64,000 bases of DNA, from contig NZ_CBDDIE010000003.1 of assembly GCF_965228805.1 (NCBI RefSeq), positions 806,001-870,000 on the forward strand. Reading direction: 5' to 3'. The position numbers and the translations under genes were made by a program. The notes beneath the pieces are model-generated. The model ran no database searches and was not told where the DNA came from. It worked only from the letters and a program-made list of their open reading frames with translations. Each line of letters opens with the position of its first letter. The first letter of the stretch is position 1. Origin of the DNA: JASBTN01 sp965228805 (GTDB lineage: Bacteria; Pseudomonadota; Alphaproteobacteria; Rhodobacterales; Rhodobacteraceae). This document shows, piece after piece, positions 8,192 through 17,311 of the stretch.

Positions 8192-10434
8192 TGGCTTTGG
8201 ATAACAAGACCGACTTCAAATATATCGGCACCCGTCCCGAACGCCCCGACGGGCTGGACAAGGTGACCGGCAAGGCGCGTTACGGCGCCGATGCCTACGC
8301 GCCGGGGATGCTGCATGGTGCGGTCGTGCGCTCGCCCCATGCGCACGCGCGGATCGTCAAGATCGACGCCTCGAAGGCGCTGGCGCTGGACGGGGTCAAG
8401 GCGGTCGTGACCCGTGCGGATTTTGCCGAAGGGCTGGTGGGCGAGGACTGGAATCTTCTGGAAAACACCATCGCCGGGGAAAAGACGCTGTATGACGGGC
8501 ATGCGGTGGCCGGTGTGGCCGCGACCTCGGCTTTGTTGGCAAAGGACGCCGCCAAGCTCATTGAGGTGGAATACGAGGTCCTGCCCCATGTGACCGACGT
8601 GGACGCCGCCATGGCCGACGGCGCGCCGGTTCTGCGCGAAGGGGCTGCCGACCATTCGGTGCCGGAGGGGCTGCACCCGAATGTAGTGCGCTATACCGAG
8701 TTTGGCCGCGGCGACGTGGAAAAAGGTTTCGCCGAGGCCGACCTGGTGATCGAGCGCAGCTTCAAGACCGAGGCCGTGCACCAGGGCTATATCGAACCCC
8801 ACGCCTGCCTCGCGCAGCTGGGCACGGACGGCAAGGGCGATCTGTGGTGCTGCACCCAGGGCCATTGGTATGTGCGCCGCATGTGCGCGGCTCTGCTGGG
8901 TCTGGAAGCCACGCAGTTGCGCGTCACCGCGTCCGAGATCGGCGGCGGCTTCGGCGGCAAGACCACGGTCTTCATCGACCCGATTGCGCTCGCACTGAGC
9001 CGCAAGTCGGGCAAGCCGGTGAAACTGGTGATGAGCCGCTCCGAGGTGCTGAAAGCCTCCGGCCCGACCGCCTCGGCCTCGATGGACGTCAAGATGGGCA
9101 TGACCAGGGACGGCAAGCTGACCGCCGCCACCGGCGTGTTCCGCATGCAGGGCGGCGCCTTCCCGGGTGCGCCGATGGACATGACCACGATGCTGGCGTT
9201 CAGCTGCTATGACCTGGACAATGTGCATCACGAGGGCTTCGACGTGATGACCAACCGCCCGAAACAGGCGGCCTACCGTGCGCCGGGCGCACCGATGGGC
9301 GCCTTCGCGGTGGAAAGCGTGTTTGATGAGCTCTGCGAAGGGCTGGGGCTGGATCCCATCGACGCGCGGCTGAAGAACGCGGTGAAGGAAGGCACGCGCA
9401 GCTCCTTCGGGCCGAAATACAAGGCCGTGGGTCTGGTCGAGACTTTGGAAGCCGCCAAGGCACATCCGCATTATTCCGCCCCGCTGGCGGAAAACACCGG
9501 GCGCGGGGTCGCCTCGGGCTATTGGATGAACTGGGGCGGCGAGACCTCGGTCTCGCTGGCGATCGGTGAAGACGGCACGGTGCAGGTCGGCGTCGGCACG
9601 CCGGATATCGGCGGCTCGCGCGCCTCCATGGCGCTGATGGCGGCGGAAGCGATCGGCATTCCCTATGAGAACGTGCGGGTGAACGTGGTGGACACGGCGG
9701 CCCTGGGGGTGAACGAACCCACACATGGGTCGCGCGCAACCTATGCAAGCGGACTGGCCACCATCGAGGCCGCCCGCGAGGCCATCGGCAAGCTCTGCCA
9801 GCGCGCTGCGGACAAGTGGGGCATCGACGTGGACGCGGTGGAATGGAAGGACGGCGCTGCCCATCCCTCCGGCCCCAATGCGGGCGACTTCGAGCCGCTG
9901 AGCATCGCCGAGATCGCGGGTGAGATGGGATCGACCGGTGGGCCGATCACCGGCCACCACGACGCCAGCCCGACCGGGTTCGGCGGCAGCTTCGGCACCC
10001 ATATCGTTGATGTGCATGTGGACCCGGACACCGGGCGTTCGACCGTCACGCGCTATACCGTCATTCAGGACGCGGGCAAGGCGATCCATCCGGATTACGT
10101 CGAAGGGCAGTTCCAGGGCGGCGCTGCGCAGGGCATTGGCTGGGCGCTGAACGAGGAATACATCTATGGCGAAGATGGTCGCCTTCAGAACGATGTGTTC
10201 CTGGACTACCGCATCCCGGTCGCCAGCGATCTGCCGATGATCGACACGGTGATTGTCGAGGTGCCGAACCCCGGCCATCCCTACGGTGTGCGCGGCGTGG
10301 GCGAAACGGGCATCACCCCGCCCCTGCCCGCCATCGCCTGCGCGGTCAGCAAGGCGACCGGTCACCGTATGACCAAACTGCCGATGTCGCCCCCGCGCGT
10401 GTTGCGCGCGATCCAGGGCAAGGGCGTCAGCTGA
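8188..10434 (+). CDS. Molybdopterin-binding large subunit, xanthine/CO dehydrogenase family
   Basis: The catalytic subunit that would bind molybdenum cytosine dinucleotide and hydroxylate an organic substrate. Features include the GGGFGGK cofactor-binding loop (residues 252-258) and a catalytic Glu in GVGETG (near residue 706). The active-site loop reads AYRAPGAP (362-369). Form I CO dehydrogenase has AYxCSFR and form II AYRGAGR, so a role in CO oxidation is not supported. At 748 residues it is of usual length for a stand-alone large subunit. The substrate is probably an aromatic, purine or aldehyde-type compound; this is unresolved. Confidence 0.93.
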   Translation: MMALDNKTDFKYIGTRPERPDGLDKVTGKARYGADAYAPGMLHGAVVRSPHAHARIVKIDASKALALDGVKAVVTRADFAEGLVGEDWNLLENTIAGEKTLYDGHAVAGVAATSALLAKDAAKLIEVEYEVLPHVTDVDAAMADGAPVLREGAADHSVPEGLHPNVVRYTEFGRGDVEKGFAEADLVIERSFKTEAVHQGYIEPHACLAQLGTDGKGDLWCCTQGHWYVRRMCAALLGLEATQLRVTASEIGGGFGGKTTVFIDPIALALSRKSGKPVKLVMSRSEVLKASGPTASASMDVKMGMTRDGKLTAATGVFRMQGGAFPGAPMDMTTMLAFSCYDLDNVHHEGFDVMTNRPKQAAYRAPGAPMGAFAVESVFDELCEGLGLDPIDARLKNAVKEGTRSSFGPKYKAVGLVETLEAAKAHPHYSAPLAENTGRGVASGYWMNWGGETSVSLAIGEDGTVQVGVGTPDIGGSRASMALMAAEAIGIPYENVRVNVVDTAALGVNEPTHGSRATYASGLATIEAAREAIGKLCQRAADKWGIDVDAVEWKDGAAHPSGPNAGDFEPLSIAEIAGEMGSTGGPITGHHDASPTGFGGSFGTHIVDVHVDPDTGRSTVTRYTVIQDAGKAIHPDYVEGQFQGGAAQGIGWALNEEYIYGEDGRLQNDVFLDYRIPVASDLPMIDTVIVEVPNPGHPYGVRGVGETGITPPLPAIACAVSKATGHRMTKLPMSPPRVLRAIQGKGVS

Positions 10435-10679
10435 TGGTTGCCGTGAACCTCTGGTCTGGCCTGCGTCGGTTCACCGACGGGGCCCAGGTGGTCGAGGTCG
10501 AGGCCTCGACCGTCGGCGAGGTTCTGCAAGAACTGGTCAAGGCCCATCCGGGCCTTGATCCGGTCATCAAGGCGGGCGTGTCGGTCGCCGTGGATGACGA
10601 GATCGTACAGCGCGCGATGCACCACCCGGTGCGCCCGGATAGCGAAGTCTTCATCCTGCAGCAGTTTCGCGGCGGTTGA
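10434..10679 (+). CDS. MoaD/ThiS-like ubiquitin-fold small protein
   Basis: An 81-residue protein with the beta-grasp pattern of MoaD/ThiS sulfur carriers, ending in Gly-Gly (FRGG then stop). In MoaD and ThiS that C-terminal diglycine is adenylated and thiocarboxylated to carry sulfur. Its start overlaps the large-subunit stop by one base, so it is co-translated with a molybdo-flavoenzyme. A role in molybdopterin synthesis or in sulfuration of this enzyme is inferred from that position. No moaE-like gene is visible in the window. Confidence 0.8.
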   Translation: MVAVNLWSGLRRFTDGAQVVEVEASTVGEVLQELVKAHPGLDPVIKAGVSVAVDDEIVQRAMHHPVRPDSEVFILQQFRGG

Positions 10680-10960
10680 GTCGCGCGACTCGCTTAAAAC
10701 TCACTGAATTTTGAACGTGTTAAGATGCAAATGCAGAAAACCTGCATGCCGCATATGCATTACAACCCGCGATCACAAAAAAGTGCGCATTTTCAGCGCA
10801 TTGCCCGGATTTTACCGCCATCATTCAAAATAATGAATGTGTAAATTACTGATTTCAAATAGAAAAATTCGCCAAAATGTTTGATCTAGGTCAAGATGTC
10901 GCGAGCCCATCCGTCCTATGGAAAATCTGAGCCAGCAGATTGCAAGCGAGCCTAGGATCC
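10680..10960 (+). promoter_or_regulatory. AT-rich promoter region of the nap operon with FNR-type site
   Basis: About 200 bases here are much richer in A+T than the surrounding genes. At 10881-10894 is TTGATCTAGGTCAA, a dyad one base off the FNR consensus TTGAT-N4-ATCAA. It lies about 67 bases upstream of the preferred napF start. This fits anaerobic activation by an FNR/FnrL or NnrR/Dnr-class regulator, which are known to control nap genes. A short GAGTCGCGCGACTC palindrome sits at 10678-10691. I find no coding sequence here. Confidence 0.75.
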
Positions 10961-11464
10961 GTGAACGCACAGCCTTCCAGACGCGCCCTTCTCAGGGGAA
11001 GAGTGAACGAGGCGCCCGTCCAACGCCCCCCCGGGGCCAGCGGCGAGATCGCGTTCCACGATGCCTGCACCCAATGCGGTGACTGCGCGCGAGCCTGCCC
11101 CGAAGAGATCATCATGCGCGACAAGGAAGGGCTTCCGGTCCTGTCCTTTGCGAACGGGGAATGCACTTTCTGCAACGCCTGTATCGACGCCTGCGAACCC
11201 GGCGCGCTGAACGCCGAGCTGCCCTGGCTCTGGCGCGCACAAGTTGCCAACACCTGCCTGTCCGACCAGGGCGTGCATTGCCGCACCTGCCAGGATTTCT
11301 GCGACGCCCGCGCGATCGGTTTTCAGCTGAAACCGGGCGGGCTTGCCGACATGTCGCTTGATCGCGACAGCTGCACCGGTTGCGGGGCCTGCATTGCCCC
11401 CTGCCCGGTCGGCGCCATCACTCTTGTACAAATCAAACCCGAAACGGAGGCCCGCCCATGCTGA
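10961..11464 (+). CDS. napF: Ferredoxin-type protein NapF
   Basis: A cytoplasmic iron-sulfur protein that assists maturation of the nitrate reductase NapA. Three groups of Cys-x2-Cys-x2-Cys-x3-Cys fit several [4Fe-4S] clusters: CTQCGDCARACP, CTFCNACIDACEP and CTGCGACIAPCP. I prefer a GTG start at 10961 (giving VNAQPSRRALLRG, the usual NapF opening). An in-frame TTG at 10940 would add seven residues. Its end overlaps the napD start. Confidence 0.9.
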   Translation: MNAQPSRRALLRGRVNEAPVQRPPGASGEIAFHDACTQCGDCARACPEEIIMRDKEGLPVLSFANGECTFCNACIDACEPGALNAELPWLWRAQVANTCLSDQGVHCRTCQDFCDARAIGFQLKPGGLADMSLDRDSCTGCGACIAPCPVGAITLVQIKPETEARPC

Positions 11465-11736
11465 ACATCTGCGGCTGCCTGGTCCACACGAAGCCCGAGA
11501 GGACCGCCGAGGTCGTCACGGCCATCAACGCGACCGAGGGCGGCGAAGTTCACGCTCATGAAGACGGACGCATCGTCGTGACCGTCGAAGATACCGAGGA
11601 CAAACGCGCCTCGGATCAGATCATGGACATGCACCAGATCCCCGGCGTGCTGACCGTCACGCTGACCTATCACTCTTTCGAAGAGCATGACGACGAAATC
11701 GGTGCCGTCGATGCCGCTTCGCCAACGAAACACTGA
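11458..11736 (+). CDS. napD: NapA signal-peptide-binding chaperone NapD
   Basis: A 92-residue cytoplasmic chaperone that binds the TAT signal of NapA and holds it back until cofactor insertion is complete. The sequence has the NapD opening (NICGCLVHTKPER) and the PGVLTVTLTYHSFE ending region of this ferredoxin-like fold. The start lies inside the end of napF, and CGGAGG upstream gives a good ribosome-binding site. The call is supported by position directly before napA. Confidence 0.92.
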   Translation: MLNICGCLVHTKPERTAEVVTAINATEGGEVHAHEDGRIVVTVEDTEDKRASDQIMDMHQIPGVLTVTLTYHSFEEHDDEIGAVDAASPTKH

Positions 11737-11754
11737 ACCCGGGAGACCCACAAC

Positions 11755-14256
11755 ATGACAGCGTCCACGTCCCGCCGCTCGTTCCTCAAGGCCTCGGCCG
11801 CCGCCGCCACCGCGTCGGCCGCCGGCATCACCCTGCCCAATGGCGCCACCGCGCAGCCGCGCAGCCCCGACATCCGTTGGGACAAGGCGGCCTGCCGCTT
11901 CTGCGGCACCGGCTGTTCGGTGCTGGTCGGCACCAAGGACGGCCGCGTCGTCGCCACACAGGGCGACCCGGAAGCCCCGGTGAACCGCGGCCTGAACTGC
12001 ATCAAGGGCTACTTCCTGTCCAAGATCATGTACGGCCAAGACCGCCTGACCACCCCGCTTCTGCGCAAGACCAACGGCGTCTATGACAAGAACGGCGACT
12101 TCGAACCGGTCAGCTGGGACGAAGCCTTCGACATCATGGCCGAGAAATGGAAAGCCTCGATCCGCGAGAAGGGCCCGACCGCCGTCTCGATGTTCGGCTC
12201 CGGCCAGTGGACCGTCTGGGAAGGCTACGCCGCCGCCAAGTTCATGAAGGCCGGCCTGCGCTCGAACAACATCGACCCGAACGCGCGTCACTGCATGGCT
12301 TCGGCCGTGGCCGCCTTCATCCGTACCTTCGGCATCGACGAGCCGATGGGCTGCTATGACGACCTGGAACACGCCGATACCTTCGTGCTCTGGGGCTCGA
12401 ACATGGCCGAGATGCACCCGATCCTGTGGTCGCGTCTGACCGACACCCGCCTGACCAAACCGGGCGCCGAGGTGCACGTGCTGTCGACCTTCGAACACCG
12501 TTCGTTCGAGCTGGCTGATAATGGCATGATCTTCAAGCCGCAAACGGACCTGGCGATCCTGAACTACATCGCCAACTACATCATCACGACGGGCGCGGTG
12601 AACCAGGAGTTCGTCGAGAAGAACGTCAACATCACCAAGACCGCCACCGACATCGGCTATGGTCTGCGTCCGACCCACGAGCTGGAACAGGCCGCAGCCA
12701 ACCCGGCGCATGACGGCAAGCACGGCAAACTGACCCCGATTTCCTTCGAGGAATATGCCGAGGCCGTATCGAAATACACGCTGGAATACACCGCCGAGCT
12801 GTCGGGCGTGCCCGCCGCCGCGCTGGAGCGTCTGGCCAAGCAGTACGCCGACCCGAACCGCAAGGTCATGTCGCTGTGGACCATGGGCTTCAACCAGCAC
12901 ACCCGCGGGTCCTGGGTGAACAGCCTGATGTACAACGTGCACCTGCTGGTCGGCAAGATCTCGGAGCCGGGCAACTCGCCCTTCTCGCTGACCGGTCAGC
13001 CCTCGGCCTGTGGTACGGCGCGTGAGGTCGGCACCTTCGCCCACCGTCTGCCCGCCGACATGGTGGTCATGAAAGAAGCGCACCGCGACATCTGCGAAAA
13101 AGCCTGGGGCATCCCGAAAGGGACCATTCCCGGCAAGCCCGGCTTCCACGCCGTGCTGCAGCACCGCAAGCTGCGTGATGGTGACCTGAACTGCCACTGG
13201 GTGCAGTGCACCAACAACCTGCAAGCCGCGCCGAACATCAACGAAGAAGGCTTCCCGGGCTATCGCAACCCGGAAAACTTCATCACCGTGTCCGATCCCT
13301 ATCCGACCGTGACCGCGATGAACGCCGACCTGATCCTGCCCACCGCCATGTGGGTCGAGAAGGAAGGCGCCTACGGCAACGCCGAACGCCGCACCCAGTT
13401 CTGGCGTCAGCAGGTGGATGCACCGGGCGACGCCAAGTCGGACGTCTGGCAGGTGATGGAATTCTCGAAACGCTTCAAGACCGAAGAGGTCTGGGACGAC
13501 GAGCTTCTGAACCAGATGCCGGAACTGCGCGGCAAGACCCTGTTCGAAGTGCTCTACGCCAACGGTTCGGTCGACAAGTACCCGCTGTCGGAACTTCAGG
13601 ACGGCTTCGAGAACCAGGAATCCAAGCACTTCGGCTTCTACGTGCAGAAAGGCCTGTTCGAGGAATATGCCAACTTCGGCCGCGGCCACGCCCACGACCT
13701 GGCGCCCTTCGACACCTACCACCAGGCCCGTGGCCTGCGCTGGCCGGTGGTTGACGGCAAGGAAACGCTCTATCGCTTCCGCGAGGGGTACGACCCCTAC
13801 GTGAAGGCCGGCGAAGGCGTGAAGTTCTACGGCAAGCCCGATGGCAAGGCGAACATCATCTTCGCCCCCTACGAGCCCGCCGCGGAAGAGCCCGATGCCG
13901 AGTTCGACCTGTGGCTGATCACCGGCCGTGTGCTGGAGCACTGGCATTCCGGTTCGATGACCCGCCGCGTGCCGGAACTGCACCGTTCGTTCCCGTCCGC
14001 CGTGGTCTACATGCACCCGGATGACGCCAAGGCCCGTGGTCTGCGTCGCGGTCAGGAGATCGAGATCTCGACCAAACGTGGTTCGGTCCTGTCGCGTGTC
14101 GAAACCCGCGGCCGGAACAAGCCGCCGGTCGGTTCGGTCTTCATGCCCTGGTTCGACGAAAGCCAGCTGACCAACAAGCTGACCCTGGACGCGACTTGCC
14201 CGATCTCGAAAGAGACCGACTTCAAGAAGTGTGCCTGCAAGGTTGAACGCGCCTGA
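11755..14256 (+). CDS. napA: Periplasmic nitrate reductase catalytic subunit NapA
   Basis: Reduces nitrate to nitrite in the periplasm with a bis-molybdopterin guanine dinucleotide cofactor and one [4Fe-4S] cluster. The 833-residue protein starts with a TAT signal (SRRSFLKAS, twin Arg 7-8, cleavage near residue 34). Cluster ligands are Cys47, Cys50, Cys54 and Cys82; the molybdenum ligand is Cys180 (ARHCMAS). The GGGAGACC site before the ATG is well spaced. Electrons would come from NapC through NapB, both encoded downstream. Confidence 0.97.
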   Translation: MTASTSRRSFLKASAAAATASAAGITLPNGATAQPRSPDIRWDKAACRFCGTGCSVLVGTKDGRVVATQGDPEAPVNRGLNCIKGYFLSKIMYGQDRLTTPLLRKTNGVYDKNGDFEPVSWDEAFDIMAEKWKASIREKGPTAVSMFGSGQWTVWEGYAAAKFMKAGLRSNNIDPNARHCMASAVAAFIRTFGIDEPMGCYDDLEHADTFVLWGSNMAEMHPILWSRLTDTRLTKPGAEVHVLSTFEHRSFELADNGMIFKPQTDLAILNYIANYIITTGAVNQEFVEKNVNITKTATDIGYGLRPTHELEQAAANPAHDGKHGKLTPISFEEYAEAVSKYTLEYTAELSGVPAAALERLAKQYADPNRKVMSLWTMGFNQHTRGSWVNSLMYNVHLLVGKISEPGNSPFSLTGQPSACGTAREVGTFAHRLPADMVVMKEAHRDICEKAWGIPKGTIPGKPGFHAVLQHRKLRDGDLNCHWVQCTNNLQAAPNINEEGFPGYRNPENFITVSDPYPTVTAMNADLILPTAMWVEKEGAYGNAERRTQFWRQQVDAPGDAKSDVWQVMEFSKRFKTEEVWDDELLNQMPELRGKTLFEVLYANGSVDKYPLSELQDGFENQESKHFGFYVQKGLFEEYANFGRGHAHDLAPFDTYHQARGLRWPVVDGKETLYRFREGYDPYVKAGEGVKFYGKPDGKANIIFAPYEPAAEEPDAEFDLWLITGRVLEHWHSGSMTRRVPELHRSFPSAVVYMHPDDAKARGLRRGQEIEISTKRGSVLSRVETRGRNKPPVGSVFMPWFDESQLTNKLTLDATCPISKETDFKKCACKVERA

Positions 14257-14294
14257 TCGCGCTGAAGACACAACGATAACAAGAGGATAAGACC

Positions 14295-15158
14295 ATGTCC
14301 GCCGCCACGAAACGCAAACCCAGTGCCATGGATCGGCGCCGCTTCCTGCAGGATGCGGCCCGGGTGGCCGCGGGCTGCGCGGTGGCGGGCATGGCGCTGA
14401 CCAAATTCGCAACGGATGCCCGTGCCCTCCCTGCCCAGGCGATCCGCCCCCCCGGAGCCCTTCCGGAAGAGGATTTCCTGGCCGCGTGCATCCGTTGCGG
14501 CCTTTGCGTGCGGGATTGCCCCTATGACACGCTGAAACTGGCCGAGCTGGGCCTGGACGGCCCCGCCACCGGCACCCCATTCTTCACGGCCCGCGATATC
14601 CCCTGCGAGATGTGCGACGACATTCCCTGTGTCGTGGCTTGCCCCACGGGTGCGCTGGACCATGACCTGACGGATATTGACGAGGCCGACATGGGCCTGG
14701 CAGTCCTCATCGACGAGGAACGCTGCCTGAACGCCCTGGGTCTGCGCTGCGACGTCTGCTACCGGGTCTGCCCGGTTATCGACAAGGCAATCACGCTTGA
14801 GCTGTCGCACAACCAGCGCTCCGGCGCGCATGCGATCTTCATGCCCGTGGTGCACAGCGATGCCTGCACCGGCTGCGGCAAATGCGAGAAATCCTGCGTG
14901 CTGCCCGGCGAAAGCGCCATCAAGGTGCTGCCGATCCGGCTGGCCACCGCCGAGGCCGCCGATCACTACAAACTGGGCTGGGAAGACCGCGAGCAGCTGG
15001 TCGACGAGCTGATCGACCTGCCCGACCGCCTGCCCGGACCGGGTACCGATAACCTGGCCGCCCCGGGTGGTTTCTATGAGACGATGCCCGATCCTTCGAT
15101 GGATGGCGGGTTCAACCCCGGTTTCAACCTCCCCGGCACAGGAGGGACGTCGCAATGA
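14295..15158 (+). CDS. napG: MauM/NapG ferredoxin-type protein
   Basis: A periplasmic ferredoxin that works with NapH in electron delivery from quinol to nitrate reductase. The 287-residue protein has a TAT signal (DRRRFLQDAAR) and four Cys-rich [4Fe-4S] segments, including CIRCGLCVRDCP, CEMCDDIPCVVACP, CDVCYRVCP and CTGCGKCEKSCV. It overlaps napH by 4 bases. AGAGGATAAG before the ATG is the ribosome-binding site. Confidence 0.95.
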   Translation: MSAATKRKPSAMDRRRFLQDAARVAAGCAVAGMALTKFATDARALPAQAIRPPGALPEEDFLAACIRCGLCVRDCPYDTLKLAELGLDGPATGTPFFTARDIPCEMCDDIPCVVACPTGALDHDLTDIDEADMGLAVLIDEERCLNALGLRCDVCYRVCPVIDKAITLELSHNQRSGAHAIFMPVVHSDACTGCGKCEKSCVLPGESAIKVLPIRLATAEAADHYKLGWEDREQLVDELIDLPDRLPGPGTDNLAAPGGFYETMPDPSMDGGFNPGFNLPGTGGTSQ

Positions 15159-16078
15159 GTGCGGAAACGAAACTCCCCGTCGGCCGCGAGGCCATCGACG
15201 AGAAAGGCTGGTGGCAGGCCCACAAGTTCCTGGTGCTGCGCCGGATCAGCCAGGCCGTTTTCCTGGGCCTGTTCATGCTGGGGCCGTGGTTCGGCATCTG
15301 GTGGGTCAAGGGCAACCTGTCGGGTTCGCTGACCTTCGATGTCCTGCCGCTCACCGACCCGTTCATCACGGTGCAGATGCTGGCCGCGCAACATTGGCCG
15401 GAAACCACCGCGCTGATCGGTGCGGTGATCGTCGCGGTTGCCTATGCGCTGGTCGGCGGGCGGGTCTATTGCAGCTGGGTCTGCCCGATCAACCCGGTCA
15501 CCGATGGCGCCCATTGGCTGCATGACAAGCTGGGCCTGCAGAAGGGCTGGCAACCGAAACGCACGACCCGCTTTTGGGTGCTGGGCATGGTGCTGGCGGT
15601 GTCCGCCCTGGGTGGCACGGTCGCCTGGGAGCTGGTGAACCCGATCTCGATGCTGCACCGCGGGCTGATCTTCGGCATGGGCGCGGCCTGGACCTTCGTC
15701 GCCGCCGTGTTCCTGTTCGACCTCTTCGTATCGCGCCGCGGCTGGTGCGGCCACCTCTGCCCGGTCGGCGCCTTTTACGGGCTGCTCGGTGCCCGTTCGA
15801 TCCTGCGCATCAGCGCAACCAAACGCGCAGACTGCGACGATTGCATGGATTGCTTCGCCGTCTGCCCCGAAATGCACGTCATAACCCCCGCCCTGCGCGG
15901 GACGGACGAGGATACGCCGCTGATCCTGTCCGCCGACTGCACCAATTGCGGCCGTTGCGTGGATGTCTGCGCACCGGACGTATTCCGCTTTACCACGCGG
16001 TTCGATGAAACCCCGGCGCCCGCGCGCGCGCCGCGCCGGAAACCCAAACACCAATCCACGGCCAGTCGCGCGGCCTGA
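15155..16078 (+). CDS. napH: Quinol dehydrogenase membrane component NapH
   Basis: A polytopic inner-membrane protein that takes electrons from quinol and passes them to NapG. The 307-residue chain has about four hydrophobic segments between residues 25 and 200. The NapH motifs CSWVCPINPV and GWCGHLCPVGAFYG face the cytoplasm in known homologues. Two [4Fe-4S] motifs near the C-terminus follow (CDDCMDCFAVCP and CTNCGRCVDVCAP). The C-terminus is basic and proline-rich. Confidence 0.95.
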   Translation: MSAETKLPVGREAIDEKGWWQAHKFLVLRRISQAVFLGLFMLGPWFGIWWVKGNLSGSLTFDVLPLTDPFITVQMLAAQHWPETTALIGAVIVAVAYALVGGRVYCSWVCPINPVTDGAHWLHDKLGLQKGWQPKRTTRFWVLGMVLAVSALGGTVAWELVNPISMLHRGLIFGMGAAWTFVAAVFLFDLFVSRRGWCGHLCPVGAFYGLLGARSILRISATKRADCDDCMDCFAVCPEMHVITPALRGTDEDTPLILSADCTNCGRCVDVCAPDVFRFTTRFDETPAPARAPRRKPKHQSTASRAA

Positions 16079-16099
16079 GACAACCACGGGAGATAACCC

Positions 16100-16519
16100 A
16101 TGAAAAAGATCTTCTTCACAAGCGCCATCACGGCCTCGGCCCTGTTCGCCAGCATCGCCGTCGCGCAGAACGTCGAGACCCTGCGCGGGGTCGGCGTGGA
16201 CGAGCCCATTGCGGTCGAGGATGTTTTCCACCAGGACGAAAGCCGCTTCACGCGCAACTATCGTCAGCAGCCGCCGCTGATTCCGCACTCGGTCGACCAG
16301 TACCAGATCGACCTGAAGGCCAACCGCTGCCTGTCCTGCCACGACTGGACCAACGCGGGTGAACGCAAGGCCCCGACCCTGTCGATGACCCACTACCAGG
16401 ACCGCGAAGGCAACCAGCTGGACACGGTCGCGGGCACCCGCTGGTTCTGCAACCAGTGCCACGTGCCCCAAGCCGATGCGCCCGAGTTGGTGGAAAACAT
16501 CTTCGAGCCGTCGAACTGA
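16100..16519 (+). CDS. napB: Periplasmic nitrate reductase cytochrome subunit NapB
   Basis: A dihaem c-type cytochrome that hands electrons to NapA in the periplasm. It is 139 residues with a Sec signal peptide (cut near residue 22, after VAQ). Two haem-binding motifs are seen: CLSCH (77-81) and CNQCH (117-121). GGGAGATAA precedes the ATG. Length and motif spacing fit the NapB family. Confidence 0.95.
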   Translation: MKKIFFTSAITASALFASIAVAQNVETLRGVGVDEPIAVEDVFHQDESRFTRNYRQQPPLIPHSVDQYQIDLKANRCLSCHDWTNAGERKAPTLSMTHYQDREGNQLDTVAGTRWFCNQCHVPQADAPELVENIFEPSN

Positions 16520-16549
16520 GGCCGTTGAGCGAGGGAAAGGAAAAGGGAC

Positions 16550-17248
16550 ATGTCTGAAACGAAACCCGGACTCATCCGCCGCTTCTGGCGCTTCTTCTGG
16601 TCGCCGTCCGGCGTCATTTCGCTGGGCTTCCTCATGATCACGGGCTTCGTCGCCGGGATCGTGTTCTGGGGCGGCTTCCACTGGGCGCTTGAAGCAACCA
16701 ACACCGAGAAGTTCTGTATCTCGTGTCACGAGATGGAGGTGAACGTCTATGCAGAATACGAAGGCACCGTGCACCAGTTGAACAGCTCGGGCGTGCGCGC
16801 CACCTGCCCGGATTGCCACGTGCCCAAGGACTGGTGGCCGAAGATCATTCGCAAGATCCAGGCCTCGCGGGAGCTCTATGGTCACTTCATCACCGGCGTG
16901 ATCGACACGCCCGAGAAATTCGACGACCACCGCCTGTACCTGGCCGGTCGCGTCTGGACCGCGATGAAGCGCACCGATAGCCGCGAATGCCGCAACTGCC
17001 ACAAGTTCGACTACATGGACTTCACGCAGCAGGAAAATCGCGCCGCCGACAACCACCAGATCGCGCTGGACGAAGGCAAGACCTGCATCGACTGCCACCA
17101 GGGCATCGCGCACCGTCTGCCGGAAAACTGGCAGGAGCGCTATGAAGAGGTCGTCGACGAGCTGGCCGCCGCCGGTGAACTGCCCGCCATGCCGGGTCGT
17201 GAACGCCAGGCCGCCGAGCTGGAAGGCTATCTTGCCGTCAACAACTGA
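16550..17248 (+). CDS. napC: Tetrahaem cytochrome c NapC (NapC/NirT family)
   Basis: A membrane-anchored quinol dehydrogenase that feeds electrons to NapB and NapA. One transmembrane helix lies at about residues 20-42. Four haem motifs follow: CISCH (56-60), CPDCH (86-90), CRNCH (147-151) and CIDCH (179-183). At 232 residues the length suits the NapC/NirT family. It ends the napFDAGHBC block; a strong terminator follows. No napE or napK is seen. Confidence 0.96.
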   Translation: MSETKPGLIRRFWRFFWSPSGVISLGFLMITGFVAGIVFWGGFHWALEATNTEKFCISCHEMEVNVYAEYEGTVHQLNSSGVRATCPDCHVPKDWWPKIIRKIQASRELYGHFITGVIDTPEKFDDHRLYLAGRVWTAMKRTDSRECRNCHKFDYMDFTQQENRAADNHQIALDEGKTCIDCHQGIAHRLPENWQERYEEVVDELAAAGELPAMPGRERQAAELEGYLAVNN

Positions 17249-17268
17249 GCCTGCAACACTGGCTTGAA

Positions 17269-17296
17269 GGGGCGGGTCGTTTGGCCCGCCCTTTTT
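17269..17296 (+). terminator. Rho-independent terminator after napC
   Basis: GGGCGGG (17270-17276) pairs with CCCGCCC (17285-17291), followed by a T-run. It sits 21 bases after the napC stop and ends the nap operon, although some read-through into the DUF2478 gene 16 bases later is possible. Confidence 0.88.
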
Positions 17297-17311
17297 CCAT
17301 CAAGGACCAAG

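Noticed and set aside
8131..10365. Long minus-strand open frame opposite the molybdo-flavoenzyme large subunit
   Set aside because: It is rich in His, Arg and Gly as expected for the antisense of a GC-rich gene, and the plus-strand frame has clear family motifs.
6852..10434. Aerobic CO dehydrogenase (coxMSL)
   Set aside because: Gene order fits, but the active-site loop AYRAPGAP lacks the AYxCSFR or AYRGAGR signature and no cox accessory genes are nearby.
11323..14580. Very long minus-strand open frame (over 1000 codons) opposite napA
   Set aside because: It is an antisense shadow in high-GC sequence; napA and napG on the other strand have complete cofactor motifs.
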